From Glacieibacterium frigidum (GTDB taxonomy: Bacteria > Pseudomonadota > Alphaproteobacteria > Sphingomonadales > Sphingomonadaceae), in contig NZ_VJWA01000002.1 of assembly GCF_007097155.1 (NCBI RefSeq), positions 496,001 to 560,000 on the forward strand: a stretch of DNA of 64,000 bases. Reading direction: 5' to 3'. Below the pieces are notes generated by a model. The model made no database searches. It saw nothing but the letters and a program-made list of their open reading frames with translations, and was not told the DNA's origin. The position numbers were made by a program, and so were the translations under genes. Shown here piece after piece: positions 36,460 through 43,809 of the stretch; position 1 is the stretch's first letter; each line of letters begins with the position of its first letter.

Positions 36460-37344
36460 TCATAGGCCGGGGGCGGGCGGGCAATCTTCGCTCGCGCCGG
36501 GTTTCTCCGCCTGTCGATAAGTCGCGTCCGCGAAGGCTTGGATTGCGGCGATCCGCGCCCAAGCATGGTCGGGGTCGTCGTAGCGCGGCAGCTCGGTGAA
36601 GGTCGCGCCCGACACCAGCGGGGTGAGCGCCCGCGTGTCGTCGCACAGCGGATCGTCCGCCGCTGCGATCAGCAGCGCCGGGATCGCAACCAGCGGCAGG
36701 CGCGCCGCCGCCTCCCAGCGAAACGCAGCGTGATAGTTGCGGTGATAGGTCTCGCCCGCCTTCAGCACCTCGGTAACCAGTGCGCCGAGGGCCTCGGCGG
36801 ACGGCAGCCCGCCGCTGCGCCGCGCGGCACGGCTGCGCTCGTACCAGGGGTAGAATAGCGACTGGTCGCGGCAGAACTGAAAAGCGCGCGCCAGCCAGGC
36901 GCCGTCGAGGTCGGGCGTAAACGGGTCGGCATAGCGCGCCAGCATCTCGGCCCGCGCGGCGTCGGTCAGCCGCTGGACGCCGTCGAGGATCAGCCGGTCG
37001 ATGCGGCCAGGTGCCAGCACGGCGAGCTCCGCCGTGATCGCCGCGCCGGTGTGCGACCCGTAGAGCGCGATCCGGTCCAGCCCGAGCGCATCGATGAAGC
37101 CGAGCATGGCGTGCGCCAGATCGACGATCGTCGGCTCCGCGACCGGCAGCGCGGGACTGTCGCCGTTGCCCGGCGTGTCGGGGGCATGGACGGTGAAGCG
37201 GTCGGCGAGCCCGGCGATCAGCCCGAGCTGCTGGCGCGAACTGCCCGGCGACATGTGCAGGAGAACGAGCGGCGGTCCCGAACCGGCGCTGCGGTAATGC
37301 ATCTGGCCGTGCGCCAGGTCGGCGAAGCCGCGTCGGATGATCAT
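36460..37344 (-). CDS. Alpha/beta hydrolase with atypical nucleophile elbow
   Basis: Protein of 294 aa with an alpha/beta hydrolase fold: oxyanion strand PPLVLLHMSPGSSRQQL, elbow IALYGSHTGAAIT at 92-104, acid region LLIAAADDPLCDDT and a late His in YDDPDHAWARI. The elbow reads Gly96-Ser97-His98-Thr99-Gly100, so in the usual small-x-nucleophile-x-small register His98, not Ser, occupies the nucleophile site. It heads the minus-strand operon with DUF1330 and the flavin monooxygenase and is divergent from the MFS gene. The reaction is uncertain; hydrolysis of a C-C, ester or formamide bond of a ring-cleavage product is possible. Confidence 0.82.
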   Translation of the reverse strand: MIIRRGFADLAHGQMHYRSAGSGPPLVLLHMSPGSSRQQLGLIAGLADRFTVHAPDTPGNGDSPALPVAEPTIVDLAHAMLGFIDALGLDRIALYGSHTGAAITAELAVLAPGRIDRLILDGVQRLTDAARAEMLARYADPFTPDLDGAWLARAFQFCRDQSLFYPWYERSRAARRSGGLPSAEALGALVTEVLKAGETYHRNYHAAFRWEAAARLPLVAIPALLIAAADDPLCDDTRALTPLVSGATFTELPRYDDPDHAWARIAAIQAFADATYRQAEKPGASEDCPPAPGL

Positions 37345-37415
37345 CGCGCTTCCCTCGTGGTGCGGGAAGCCGGTCTAGCGCGCCGTGCCGCCCGGCCGGG
37401 ACGCAGGCTGGCGAA

Positions 37416-37432
37416 TGTCCGACACGCGAGTA
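37416..37432. promoter_or_regulatory. Weak palindrome candidate in divergent gap (site C)
   Basis: TGTCCG-ACACG-CGAGTA has a perfect left half and a partly matching right half of the cluster palindrome. It lies 72 bases upstream of the hydrolase start, a distance like that of the stronger sites. Confidence 0.35.
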
Positions 37433-37552
37433 CATCGCCGCGCAACACTGGCGTCGCCGGCTTCCATGGCGTTTGATCGGGACCGTAACTGTCTGCCGAC
37501 AAGGGTTCTGGCCGATGAGCGTTTGCGGATATCCTGACAGGTGCGCGTGGCG

Positions 37553-38893
37553 ATGACCGCCGCGGCCGGCAGCATCCGGCCCGCCAGCACGCTGGGGCTC
37601 GGCGCGCAGCTCGGCTACGGCGTCGGGCAGATCGCGGGCCAGATCTTCCGCGACGTGCCGTCGCTGCTGCTGCTGTTCTTCATGACGACGGTGCTCGGCA
37701 TCGCGCCCGCGGTCGCGGGGGTGGCGATCTTCGTGCCCAAGCTGGTGTGGGGCGTCGGTTGCGACATGCTCGTCGGGGTGTTCTCCGACCGCTGGCGGCA
37801 CCGCATCGCGCGCCGCTACTGGCTGCTCGCCGGAGCCTTCGGCGCACCGGTGGCGATGGTGCTGCTGTTCCACGTGCCCGAAGGCTCGACGGGGCTGCGC
37901 GTCGCCTATGTGGCGGGTGTGTTCAGCCTGTACATGGCGGTCTTCGCCAGCTTCTCGGTGCCCTATCTGGCGATCTCGGGCGAGCTGACGTCCGATCCGC
38001 GGCAGCGCAATGTCATCATGGCGTGGCGGCTGGTGTTCACTGCCGCAGGCGTCCTGATCTCCGGCATGCTTGCGCCCGCGATCATCCAGGCGCAGGGCGG
38101 CGGGCAGGCGGCGTACGAGACGATGGCGCTGGTGCTCGCCATCATTTGCCCGGTCGCGCTGGTCATCGCCTTCTTCGGGGTCGGGCATGCGTCCGCGCAG
38201 AGCGCCTATGTCGCGCCAGCGGAGACGCGCACCCGCCTGTCGCCCCGCGCGGCGCTCGGCGTGCTGCTCGTGCCCCGCTTCTCGGTCCTGCTGTCGGCGA
38301 ACCTGCTGCAGCTGACGGGTGCGGGCATGGGCTATGCCTCGCTGCTGTACTTCCTGACCTACAACATGGGGCGGAGCGACGCCTTCCAGCTGATCGGCGG
38401 TATCGTGATGGCGGCGTGCGTCGGCATCGTCGTGTCGCAGCCGCTGTGGGTGCAGGTCGCCGCGCGCATCGGCAAGCGCCGCGCCTATATCGCGGCCACG
38501 CTGCTCTTTGCCGCAACCTACGCGGTGTGGGCGTTCGCCGCCGGCTGGGGGACGCTTGCCGCGTACGCCCTGTCGTTCGTCATGGCCGTCGGCAACGCCG
38601 GCTGGACGATGCTGGGCTTCTCGATGATGTCCGACATCGCGAGCGACGACGATCGCCACGCCGGGCTGTATTCCGCGGCGTGGATCGCCAGCGACAAGAT
38701 CGCCTTCGCGCTGGGCGGCACCCTCCTCGTCGGGCTGATGCTCTCGGCGTTCGGGTTCGACTCGGCGAAGGCGGTGGCGGGCCTGCCGCAGTCGCCAACC
38801 GCGCTGATCGGCGTGATGGCGGCGTTCGGCCTCGCGCCCGCCGCGCTCAACGTCATCGGCGCGCTGATCATGACGCGCTGGAACAGGAACTGA
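37553..38893 (+). CDS. MFS transporter, GPH (MFS_2) type
   Basis: Protein of about 446 aa with around 12 hydrophobic segments. The first helix GLGAQLGYGVGQIAGQIF, the loop DMLVGVFSDRWRHRIARR and VPYLAISGELTSDPRQRN are typical of the glycoside-pentoside-hexuronide:cation family of the major facilitator superfamily. The ATG at 37553 is preferred; a GTG at 37541 in frame is possible. It is divergent from the hydrolase operon and followed after one base by the DUF3089 gene, so transport is co-expressed with hydrolases. It probably imports the pathway substrate or a breakdown product across the inner membrane. Confidence 0.85.
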   Translation: MTAAAGSIRPASTLGLGAQLGYGVGQIAGQIFRDVPSLLLLFFMTTVLGIAPAVAGVAIFVPKLVWGVGCDMLVGVFSDRWRHRIARRYWLLAGAFGAPVAMVLLFHVPEGSTGLRVAYVAGVFSLYMAVFASFSVPYLAISGELTSDPRQRNVIMAWRLVFTAAGVLISGMLAPAIIQAQGGGQAAYETMALVLAIICPVALVIAFFGVGHASAQSAYVAPAETRTRLSPRAALGVLLVPRFSVLLSANLLQLTGAGMGYASLLYFLTYNMGRSDAFQLIGGIVMAACVGIVVSQPLWVQVAARIGKRRAYIAATLLFAATYAVWAFAAGWGTLAAYALSFVMAVGNAGWTMLGFSMMSDIASDDDRHAGLYSAAWIASDKIAFALGGTLLVGLMLSAFGFDSAKAVAGLPQSPTALIGVMAAFGLAPAALNVIGALIMTRWNRN

Positions 38894-38894
38894 G

Positions 38895-39932
38895 ATGATC
38901 GGCCACCTCCTCCTGCTCGCCGCGGCGTCGGTGCCGGTGGCCTTCGCCGAGCAGACCCCGCCGCCTGCGCCCGACTATGCCCTCGCGGCCTTCTGGGCGG
39001 CCGGACCCGCGGGTCCCGGGGCCAGCGCGGCGGTGCCCGAGGGTGCGACGCCGGCTGCCCGCCGGCCGCCGGCCGACGTGTTCTTCATCCACCCGACGAC
39101 GTTCCGCACGACGACGCAGTGGAACCAGGATGCCGGCGACGCCGCGACCAATGCCTGGACCGACGCGAGCAGCATCGCGCGCCAGGCGAGCGCCTTCAAC
39201 GCCTGCTGCCGGGTGTTCGCGCCGCGCTACCGTCAGGCATCGTTCCTCAGCAAGGACGACGGCCGCGACCGCGCGCTCGACCTCGCCTATGGCGACATCG
39301 AGCGCGCCTTCGACGTCTTCCTGCGCGCCAATCGCGGCCGCCCGTTCATCCTCGCAGGCCATAGCCAGGGCGGGCTGATGGTGGCGCGGCTTGTCGAGCG
39401 GCGCATCGACGGGACGCCGCTCGCGAAACGGCTGATCGCCACCTACGCGGTCGGCATGAACGTCGCCGAGGGCGAATTTGGTCGAACGATCAAGAAAGTG
39501 CCCATCTGCGACCGCCCGGCGCAGACGGGGTGCATGGTGCAGTGGAACGCCGTGCTGCCGAGCACAGATCTCGCGGCAGCGGCAAAGCGGTCCGAACAGG
39601 CCTATCTCGACCGCTTCCACGCCGAGGCGGGCAAGACCACATTGTGCGTCAACCCGCTGACCTTCGACCGCGCGCAACCGTCGGCCGATGCCGAGCGCAG
39701 CCGCGGCGCGGTGCCCGGCGATCCGGGTGCAGGCCCGATCCGGCCGCTGGTCCCGCACGCCGTCGCGGCACGGTGCGAGCAGGGGTTTCTGGTCGCCACG
39801 CCGAACCCGGCGCTCGAGCTGAAGGCGCTGCCCGGGGGCAGCCTCCACTATCACGATTTCGGGTTGTTCTATGCCGACGTGCGCGCCAACGCGGTGCTGC
39901 GGACGCAGGCGTGGCTGAAGGCGCGGCGTTGA
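38895..39932 (+). CDS. DUF3089 family exported alpha/beta hydrolase
   Basis: Protein of 345 aa with a signal peptide (MIGHLLLLAAASVPVAFA). DUF3089 landmarks are ADVFFIHPTTFRTTTQWN, CRVFAPRYRQASF and the nucleophile elbow ILAGHSQGGLMVARL, with Ser as nucleophile. The family is lipase-like but without a well-defined substrate. It starts 1 base after the MFS stop and its stop overlaps the TTG start of the next hydrolase. Probable periplasmic esterase of the pathway. Confidence 0.85.
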   Translation: MIGHLLLLAAASVPVAFAEQTPPPAPDYALAAFWAAGPAGPGASAAVPEGATPAARRPPADVFFIHPTTFRTTTQWNQDAGDAATNAWTDASSIARQASAFNACCRVFAPRYRQASFLSKDDGRDRALDLAYGDIERAFDVFLRANRGRPFILAGHSQGGLMVARLVERRIDGTPLAKRLIATYAVGMNVAEGEFGRTIKKVPICDRPAQTGCMVQWNAVLPSTDLAAAAKRSEQAYLDRFHAEAGKTTLCVNPLTFDRAQPSADAERSRGAVPGDPGAGPIRPLVPHAVAARCEQGFLVATPNPALELKALPGGSLHYHDFGLFYADVRANAVLRTQAWLKARR

Positions 39933-40873
39933 AGCGAGCGGTTGTTCTGCTGGCCCTCGTACTGGCGCTGGCGGCCGGGGTTCTGGTCGCGGCGCGGCAG
40001 GGCTGGTTGACGCCGGGCGAGGCCGACTTGCGCGCCCGCTATGGCAGCGCGCAGTCGAAGTTCGTCACCATCGATGGCCAAGCCATCCACTATGTCGATC
40101 AGGGCGAAGGGCCGGCGGTTATGCTGGTGCACGGCTCGTTCGGCAGCCTGCGGATGTGGGACGACTGGGTGCGCGCGCTGACCCCCGGCCACCGCGTCAT
40201 CCGCTTCGACCGCCCGTCAAATGGGCTGAGCGGGTCCCCGCCGGGGGGCAGGAGCGACGAGGCGAAGCTGATCGGCGACCTCGCGACGCGCCTTGGCATT
40301 GAGCGCTTCGACCTCGCGGCGACGTCGAGCGCGGGGGAGGCCGCCGCGGCCTTCGCGGCACGGCACCCCGAGCGGGTGCGCCGCCTGATCCTCTCGAATA
40401 TCGCCGCGGGTCCGATGGGCGCGCGCGAACCGGATCATAGCTGGCGTTTCCGCGTGGCGCTCTGGGTCGACCAGTATCTCGGCGGCTGGCACATGCGCAT
40501 GTTCTGGCGCGAGATCCTGAAGAAGAATTTCGCCGAGCCGGCGAAGGTCACGCCCGCGCTCGTCGCGGAGTGGAGCGACCTCAACAACCGCACGCAGTTC
40601 CATCGTCGCGCGCCGCGTGAACAGGGCGTCGTGCCGTTCGCGGGAACGCCCGCCGATCTCGCCGCGATCCGCGTGCCGACGCTGGTGCTGTGGTCGGACC
40701 GCGACCCCGAGACGACGCTCGACGTTCACGGGCGCGCCACCTTGCAGCGCCTAGGCTCGACCGACAAACGGCTGCGGGTCGTCGCGAACTGCGGGCACAT
40801 GATGCCGATCGAATGCGGACCGCAGTCGGCGGCCGAGGCAAAGACATTCCTGGACGAAGGACGGACCGGATGA
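39929..40873 (+). CDS. Membrane-anchored alpha/beta hydrolase
   Basis: Protein of 314 aa starting at TTG 39929, inside the stop of the DUF3089 gene (TTGA overlap). The N-terminal hydrophobic segment (KRAVVLLALVLALAAGVLVA) is a signal or anchor. The hydrolase fold shows VMLVHGSFGSLRMWDDW, the elbow LAATSSAGEAAAAF with Ser as nucleophile, the acid in LWSDRDPETT and the His in NCGHMMPIE. The first ATG in frame lies far downstream inside the fold, which supports the TTG. It is similar in layout to the hydrolase at 54353-55297. Coupled by a 4-base overlap to the cytochrome c gene. Confidence 0.83.
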   Translation: MKRAVVLLALVLALAAGVLVAARQGWLTPGEADLRARYGSAQSKFVTIDGQAIHYVDQGEGPAVMLVHGSFGSLRMWDDWVRALTPGHRVIRFDRPSNGLSGSPPGGRSDEAKLIGDLATRLGIERFDLAATSSAGEAAAAFAARHPERVRRLILSNIAAGPMGAREPDHSWRFRVALWVDQYLGGWHMRMFWREILKKNFAEPAKVTPALVAEWSDLNNRTQFHRRAPREQGVVPFAGTPADLAAIRVPTLVLWSDRDPETTLDVHGRATLQRLGSTDKRLRVVANCGHMMPIECGPQSAAEAKTFLDEGRTG

Positions 40874-41229
40874 AGACCCTGATTATTCTGGCCCTTGCGA
40901 CCGCGACCCCGGCCATCGCCGCCGGGGACCCCGCCGTCGGCGCGCGGCTGTTCCTGCAGTGCCGCGCCTGCCACACGCAGGGCGACCGCAACGGCATCGG
41001 GCCGAACCTCAGCGGCATCGTCGGGGCGAAGGCGGCGCAGCGCAGCGGCTATACCTACTCGCCGGCGCTGATCGCCTCGGGTCTCACCTGGACCCCTGAG
41101 AACCTCGACAAGTTCCTGACCAAGCCCGGGGTGCTCGTCCCCGGCAACAAGATGACCTTCCCCGGCATCGCGACGCAGAAGGGCCGCGACGACGTGATCG
41201 CCTATCTCGCGACCCTCAAGGCCAAGTGA
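40870..41229 (+). CDS. Class I c-type cytochrome
   Basis: Protein of 119 aa with a signal peptide (MKTLIILALATATPAIA). The haem site is Cys31-Arg-Ala-Cys34-His35 (LFLQCRACHTQG) and the axial Met95 is in GNKMTFPGI, as in mitochondrial-type cytochromes c (YTYSPAL is also typical). It is periplasmic and carries single electrons. In this cluster it could accept electrons from a periplasmic flavoprotein dehydrogenase. It ends the plus-strand MFS-hydrolase operon and converges with the MDR gene after 6 bases. Confidence 0.92.
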   Translation: MKTLIILALATATPAIAAGDPAVGARLFLQCRACHTQGDRNGIGPNLSGIVGAKAAQRSGYTYSPALIASGLTWTPENLDKFLTKPGVLVPGNKMTFPGIATQKGRDDVIAYLATLKAK

Positions 41230-41235
41230 CGGCCG

Positions 41236-42252
41236 TCAGTCGAGCTTGATCAGCACCTTGCCGACGTGCGCCCCGCCCTTCAGGTACGCATAGGCGGCAG
41301 GCGCCTCGTCGAAGCCGAACACCTTGTCGACCACCGGCGCGATGCCGCTCGTCTCGACCGCGCGAAGCAGGCGCACCAGCATCGCCCGGCTGCCCTCGGC
41401 GATGCCCTTGATCGTCAGGTTCTTGCCGATGATCGTGCCGAAATTGGGCAGGCCGCTCGTCGCCGCCCCGCCCAGCCCGCCGATCAGCACGATCCGCGCA
41501 TTGGCGGCAGACGCGGTGATCGACTGGCTCAGCGTCGCCTGCCCGCCGGTCTCGACGATGATGTCGGCGCCCTTGCCGCCGGTCTGTGCCAGCAGTTCGG
41601 CCGCCCAGTCGGGCGTCGTCCGGTAGTTGATGCAGATGTCCGCCCCCAGCGACCGCGCGAGGTCGAGCTTCGCGTCGCTCGACGAGGTGATCGCCACCCG
41701 CGCACCAGCAGCCTTGGCGATCTTGAGCGCATAGATCGAGACGCCCCCCGTGCCGAGGGCCAGCACCAAGTCGCCGGGCTTCATCGCACCGACCTCGACC
41801 AGCGCATGCCATGCCGTGAGGGCCGCCGACGCGAGGATCGCCTGCTCGTCGCTGACTGCGTCGGGCACCGGCATCAGCGCGACGCCTGGCACCTTGATCT
41901 GCTCGGCGAGCCAGCCGTCGTGGGTTATGCCGAGGTCGGTCGCGAAGGCGGACGGCGAGAAGTCGCCGTCGAGCCACGTCACGAAATGCGCGAAGATCGC
42001 CCGGTCGCCGGGCTTCACCGTCGTCACGCCCTCCCCCACCGCGACGACCTCGCCGATGCCCTCCGACATCGGGATCCGGTCCTCGGGCCGGCGCGCGCCG
42101 TACGTCCCTTCCAGCACGAGTAGGTCGCGGTGGTTGAGGCCGACCAGCCGTACCTTGAGCACGACCTCGCCGGGCCCCGCGACGGGGTCGGGCCGCGTCG
42201 TCGCGGTCAGCGAGGCGAGACCCGTCTGCGGGCCGATCTGATAGGCTCTCAA
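41236..42252 (-). CDS. Medium-chain dehydrogenase/reductase (zinc-type alcohol dehydrogenase-like)
   Basis: Protein of 338 aa. GroES-like N-terminal part (VRLVGLNHRDLLVLEGTYG), then the Rossmann motif LALGTGGVSIYALKIAKAAG and a C-terminus ending GAHVGKVLIKLD. The structural zinc cysteine lobe is absent, as in quinone oxidoreductase-type MDR enzymes. The start is TTG at 42252, with AGGAG seven bases upstream; the family start (RAYQIGP) is right there and no ATG is near. It is the last gene of the four-gene minus operon 45431-41236. Likely reduces an enone or aldehyde, or oxidises an alcohol, with NADPH. Confidence 0.86.
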   Translation of the reverse strand: MRAYQIGPQTGLASLTATTRPDPVAGPGEVVLKVRLVGLNHRDLLVLEGTYGARRPEDRIPMSEGIGEVVAVGEGVTTVKPGDRAIFAHFVTWLDGDFSPSAFATDLGITHDGWLAEQIKVPGVALMPVPDAVSDEQAILASAALTAWHALVEVGAMKPGDLVLALGTGGVSIYALKIAKAAGARVAITSSSDAKLDLARSLGADICINYRTTPDWAAELLAQTGGKGADIIVETGGQATLSQSITASAANARIVLIGGLGGAATSGLPNFGTIIGKNLTIKGIAEGSRAMLVRLLRAVETSGIAPVVDKVFGFDEAPAAYAYLKGGAHVGKVLIKLD

Positions 42253-42263
42253 CGTCGCGCTCC

Positions 42264-42788
42264 TCAGTTCCGCGGGGCCGCCGTGTCGGTGAAGTTCGCC
42301 CAGTCCTTCGTCACGAACCGCTCGTCGATCAGCGTGCGCTGATAGCATTCGCCGTCGCGGAACCACTGCCACGTGCGAGCGCGCTTGGTGCGGTCCTCGT
42401 TCACCTGGATCATCTCGTACAGATAGATCCCGGGCTCGGCCTGGCGCGTCCAGTTGAGGCAGGTCGAGCGGTTGTAATCGTCGGGCTGCATCGCCGCCGC
42501 CCAGCCGGTGATCAGCTCGTTGTCCCACCAGATCCGGCCATTCTCGTACCACGCCGGAAAGTCGCGGACCTCGACGCGGCCGTCTTCCCAGAAATAGTGA
42601 TTGGTCTGGTGATATTCCTCCGCGCCGGGCTCGCCGATGAAGCGGCAGAACAAGCGCGAGCGGTGCTGGTCGGTCATCGCGCCGGTGTGCGCGTCATAAT
42701 AGCGGTACCAGCCCTCCCACACGCCCTCGTTGCTGACGAGCAGCGGCATGGCTTCCCGGATGCCCGGCTGCGAGACCTTGTTGACCAT
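42264..42788 (-). CDS. DUF3598-like protein
   Basis: Protein of 174 aa, rich in Trp and Tyr. The N-terminal VSNEGVWEGWYRYYDAHTG and the HRSRLFCRFI and NHYFWEDGRVEVRDFP stretches resemble the lipocalin-like DUF3598 proteins. No signal peptide. A GGGGAAA site precedes the ATG at 42788. It sits between two MDR reductase genes in the same operon (11 and 16 bases from each). A small-molecule binding barrel would fit, but function is unknown. Confidence 0.65.
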   Translation of the reverse strand: MVNKVSQPGIREAMPLLVSNEGVWEGWYRYYDAHTGAMTDQHRSRLFCRFIGEPGAEEYHQTNHYFWEDGRVEVRDFPAWYENGRIWWDNELITGWAAAMQPDDYNRSTCLNWTRQAEPGIYLYEMIQVNEDRTKRARTWQWFRDGECYQRTLIDERFVTKDWANFTDTAAPRN

Positions 42789-42804
42789 GTGCTTTCCCCT
42801 TCGC

Positions 42805-43809
42805 TCAAAGATCGACGACGACCTTGCCCATCGATTGTCCGGACAACAATCGCTCGCTCGCGTCGTAGATTCCGGCAAGCCCCGTGAAGCGCGGTTCGTC
42901 GAAGGTGACCGCCAGCCGGCCTTCGGCATACAGCTGGAACATCTCCGCCCGCGCGGCGGGCCACAGCGGCGTCAGCAGGCCGTTCATGAAGCCGCGCACC
43001 GATGCGCCCTTGTAGTAGATGGCGTGGGCAATGCGGGGCGCGGTCACCACCTCGGGCCGCCCCTCGAGGTCCGACGCCGCGCCGCCGACGACGAGCCGGC
43101 CGTGCGGTGCGAGGTTCGCGAGGAAGGCGTCGAAGATCGTGCCGCTGACGGTGTCGATCGCGACGTCGAGCCCGCGCGGATATTCGGCGGCGAGAACCGC
43201 GCCAAGGTCCTCGGTCCGATAGTCGACGACGCGCTCGGCCCCCAGCGAGCGCACGAAATCGCCCTTCGCCGCGCCGCCGCAGACGCCGATGACGCGCGCA
43301 CCGCGCAGCACCGCGAGCTGCACGCAGAAATGGCCGAGGCCCCCGGCGGCGGCCGAGACCGCGACGGTCTCGCCCGCCTGCACCTGCCCTACATGGTCGA
43401 GCGCGAGCAGCGCCGACACGCCGGTCGACGCGAGCGCCAGCCATTCGCGCGTCGCGGCGGGCGCCTTGATGAACTGCGCCTCGGGTCCGACGTTCGCCTC
43501 GCGGTAGCCGCCGCTGAAGCGCACCGTTGCCGCCGCATCACCGACCGCGAAGCCGGACACGCCGTCACCGACGGCGTCGACGATGCCGATCGCCTCGACT
43601 CCGGTAAAACTGGGCGGCGCGACCTTCACGTAATCGACCGCGTTGCGCGCGATCTGCGTGTCGAAGATCGCGTTGACCCCGCAATGCCGGTTGCGGACGC
43701 GGATCTCGCCGGGGCCGGGCAGTGTCAGCGGCAGGCGGACGATATCGACGGCGTCGCGGAAGGTCGGTGCGAAGCGTTCGAGCCGCAGCGCGCCATAGGT
43801 CTCGGTCAT
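42805..43809 (-). CDS. NADPH:quinone oxidoreductase-type MDR protein
   Basis: Protein of 334 aa. It has a GroES-like start (RVRNRHCGVNAIFDTQIARN) and the Rossmann motif SAAAGGLGHFCVQLAVLRG, and lacks zinc ligands. It is related to but clearly different from the MDR gene at 41236. It resembles the prostaglandin reductase or zeta-crystallin branch, which reduce alpha,beta-unsaturated ketones or quinones. The start overlaps the stop of the upstream FAD oxidase gene by 4 bases, implying coupled expression and possibly consecutive reactions. Confidence 0.85.
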   Translation of the reverse strand: MTETYGALRLERFAPTFRDAVDIVRLPLTLPGPGEIRVRNRHCGVNAIFDTQIARNAVDYVKVAPPSFTGVEAIGIVDAVGDGVSGFAVGDAAATVRFSGGYREANVGPEAQFIKAPAATREWLALASTGVSALLALDHVGQVQAGETVAVSAAAGGLGHFCVQLAVLRGARVIGVCGGAAKGDFVRSLGAERVVDYRTEDLGAVLAAEYPRGLDVAIDTVSGTIFDAFLANLAPHGRLVVGGAASDLEGRPEVVTAPRIAHAIYYKGASVRGFMNGLLTPLWPAARAEMFQLYAEGRLAVTFDEPRFTGLAGIYDASERLLSGQSMGKVVVDL

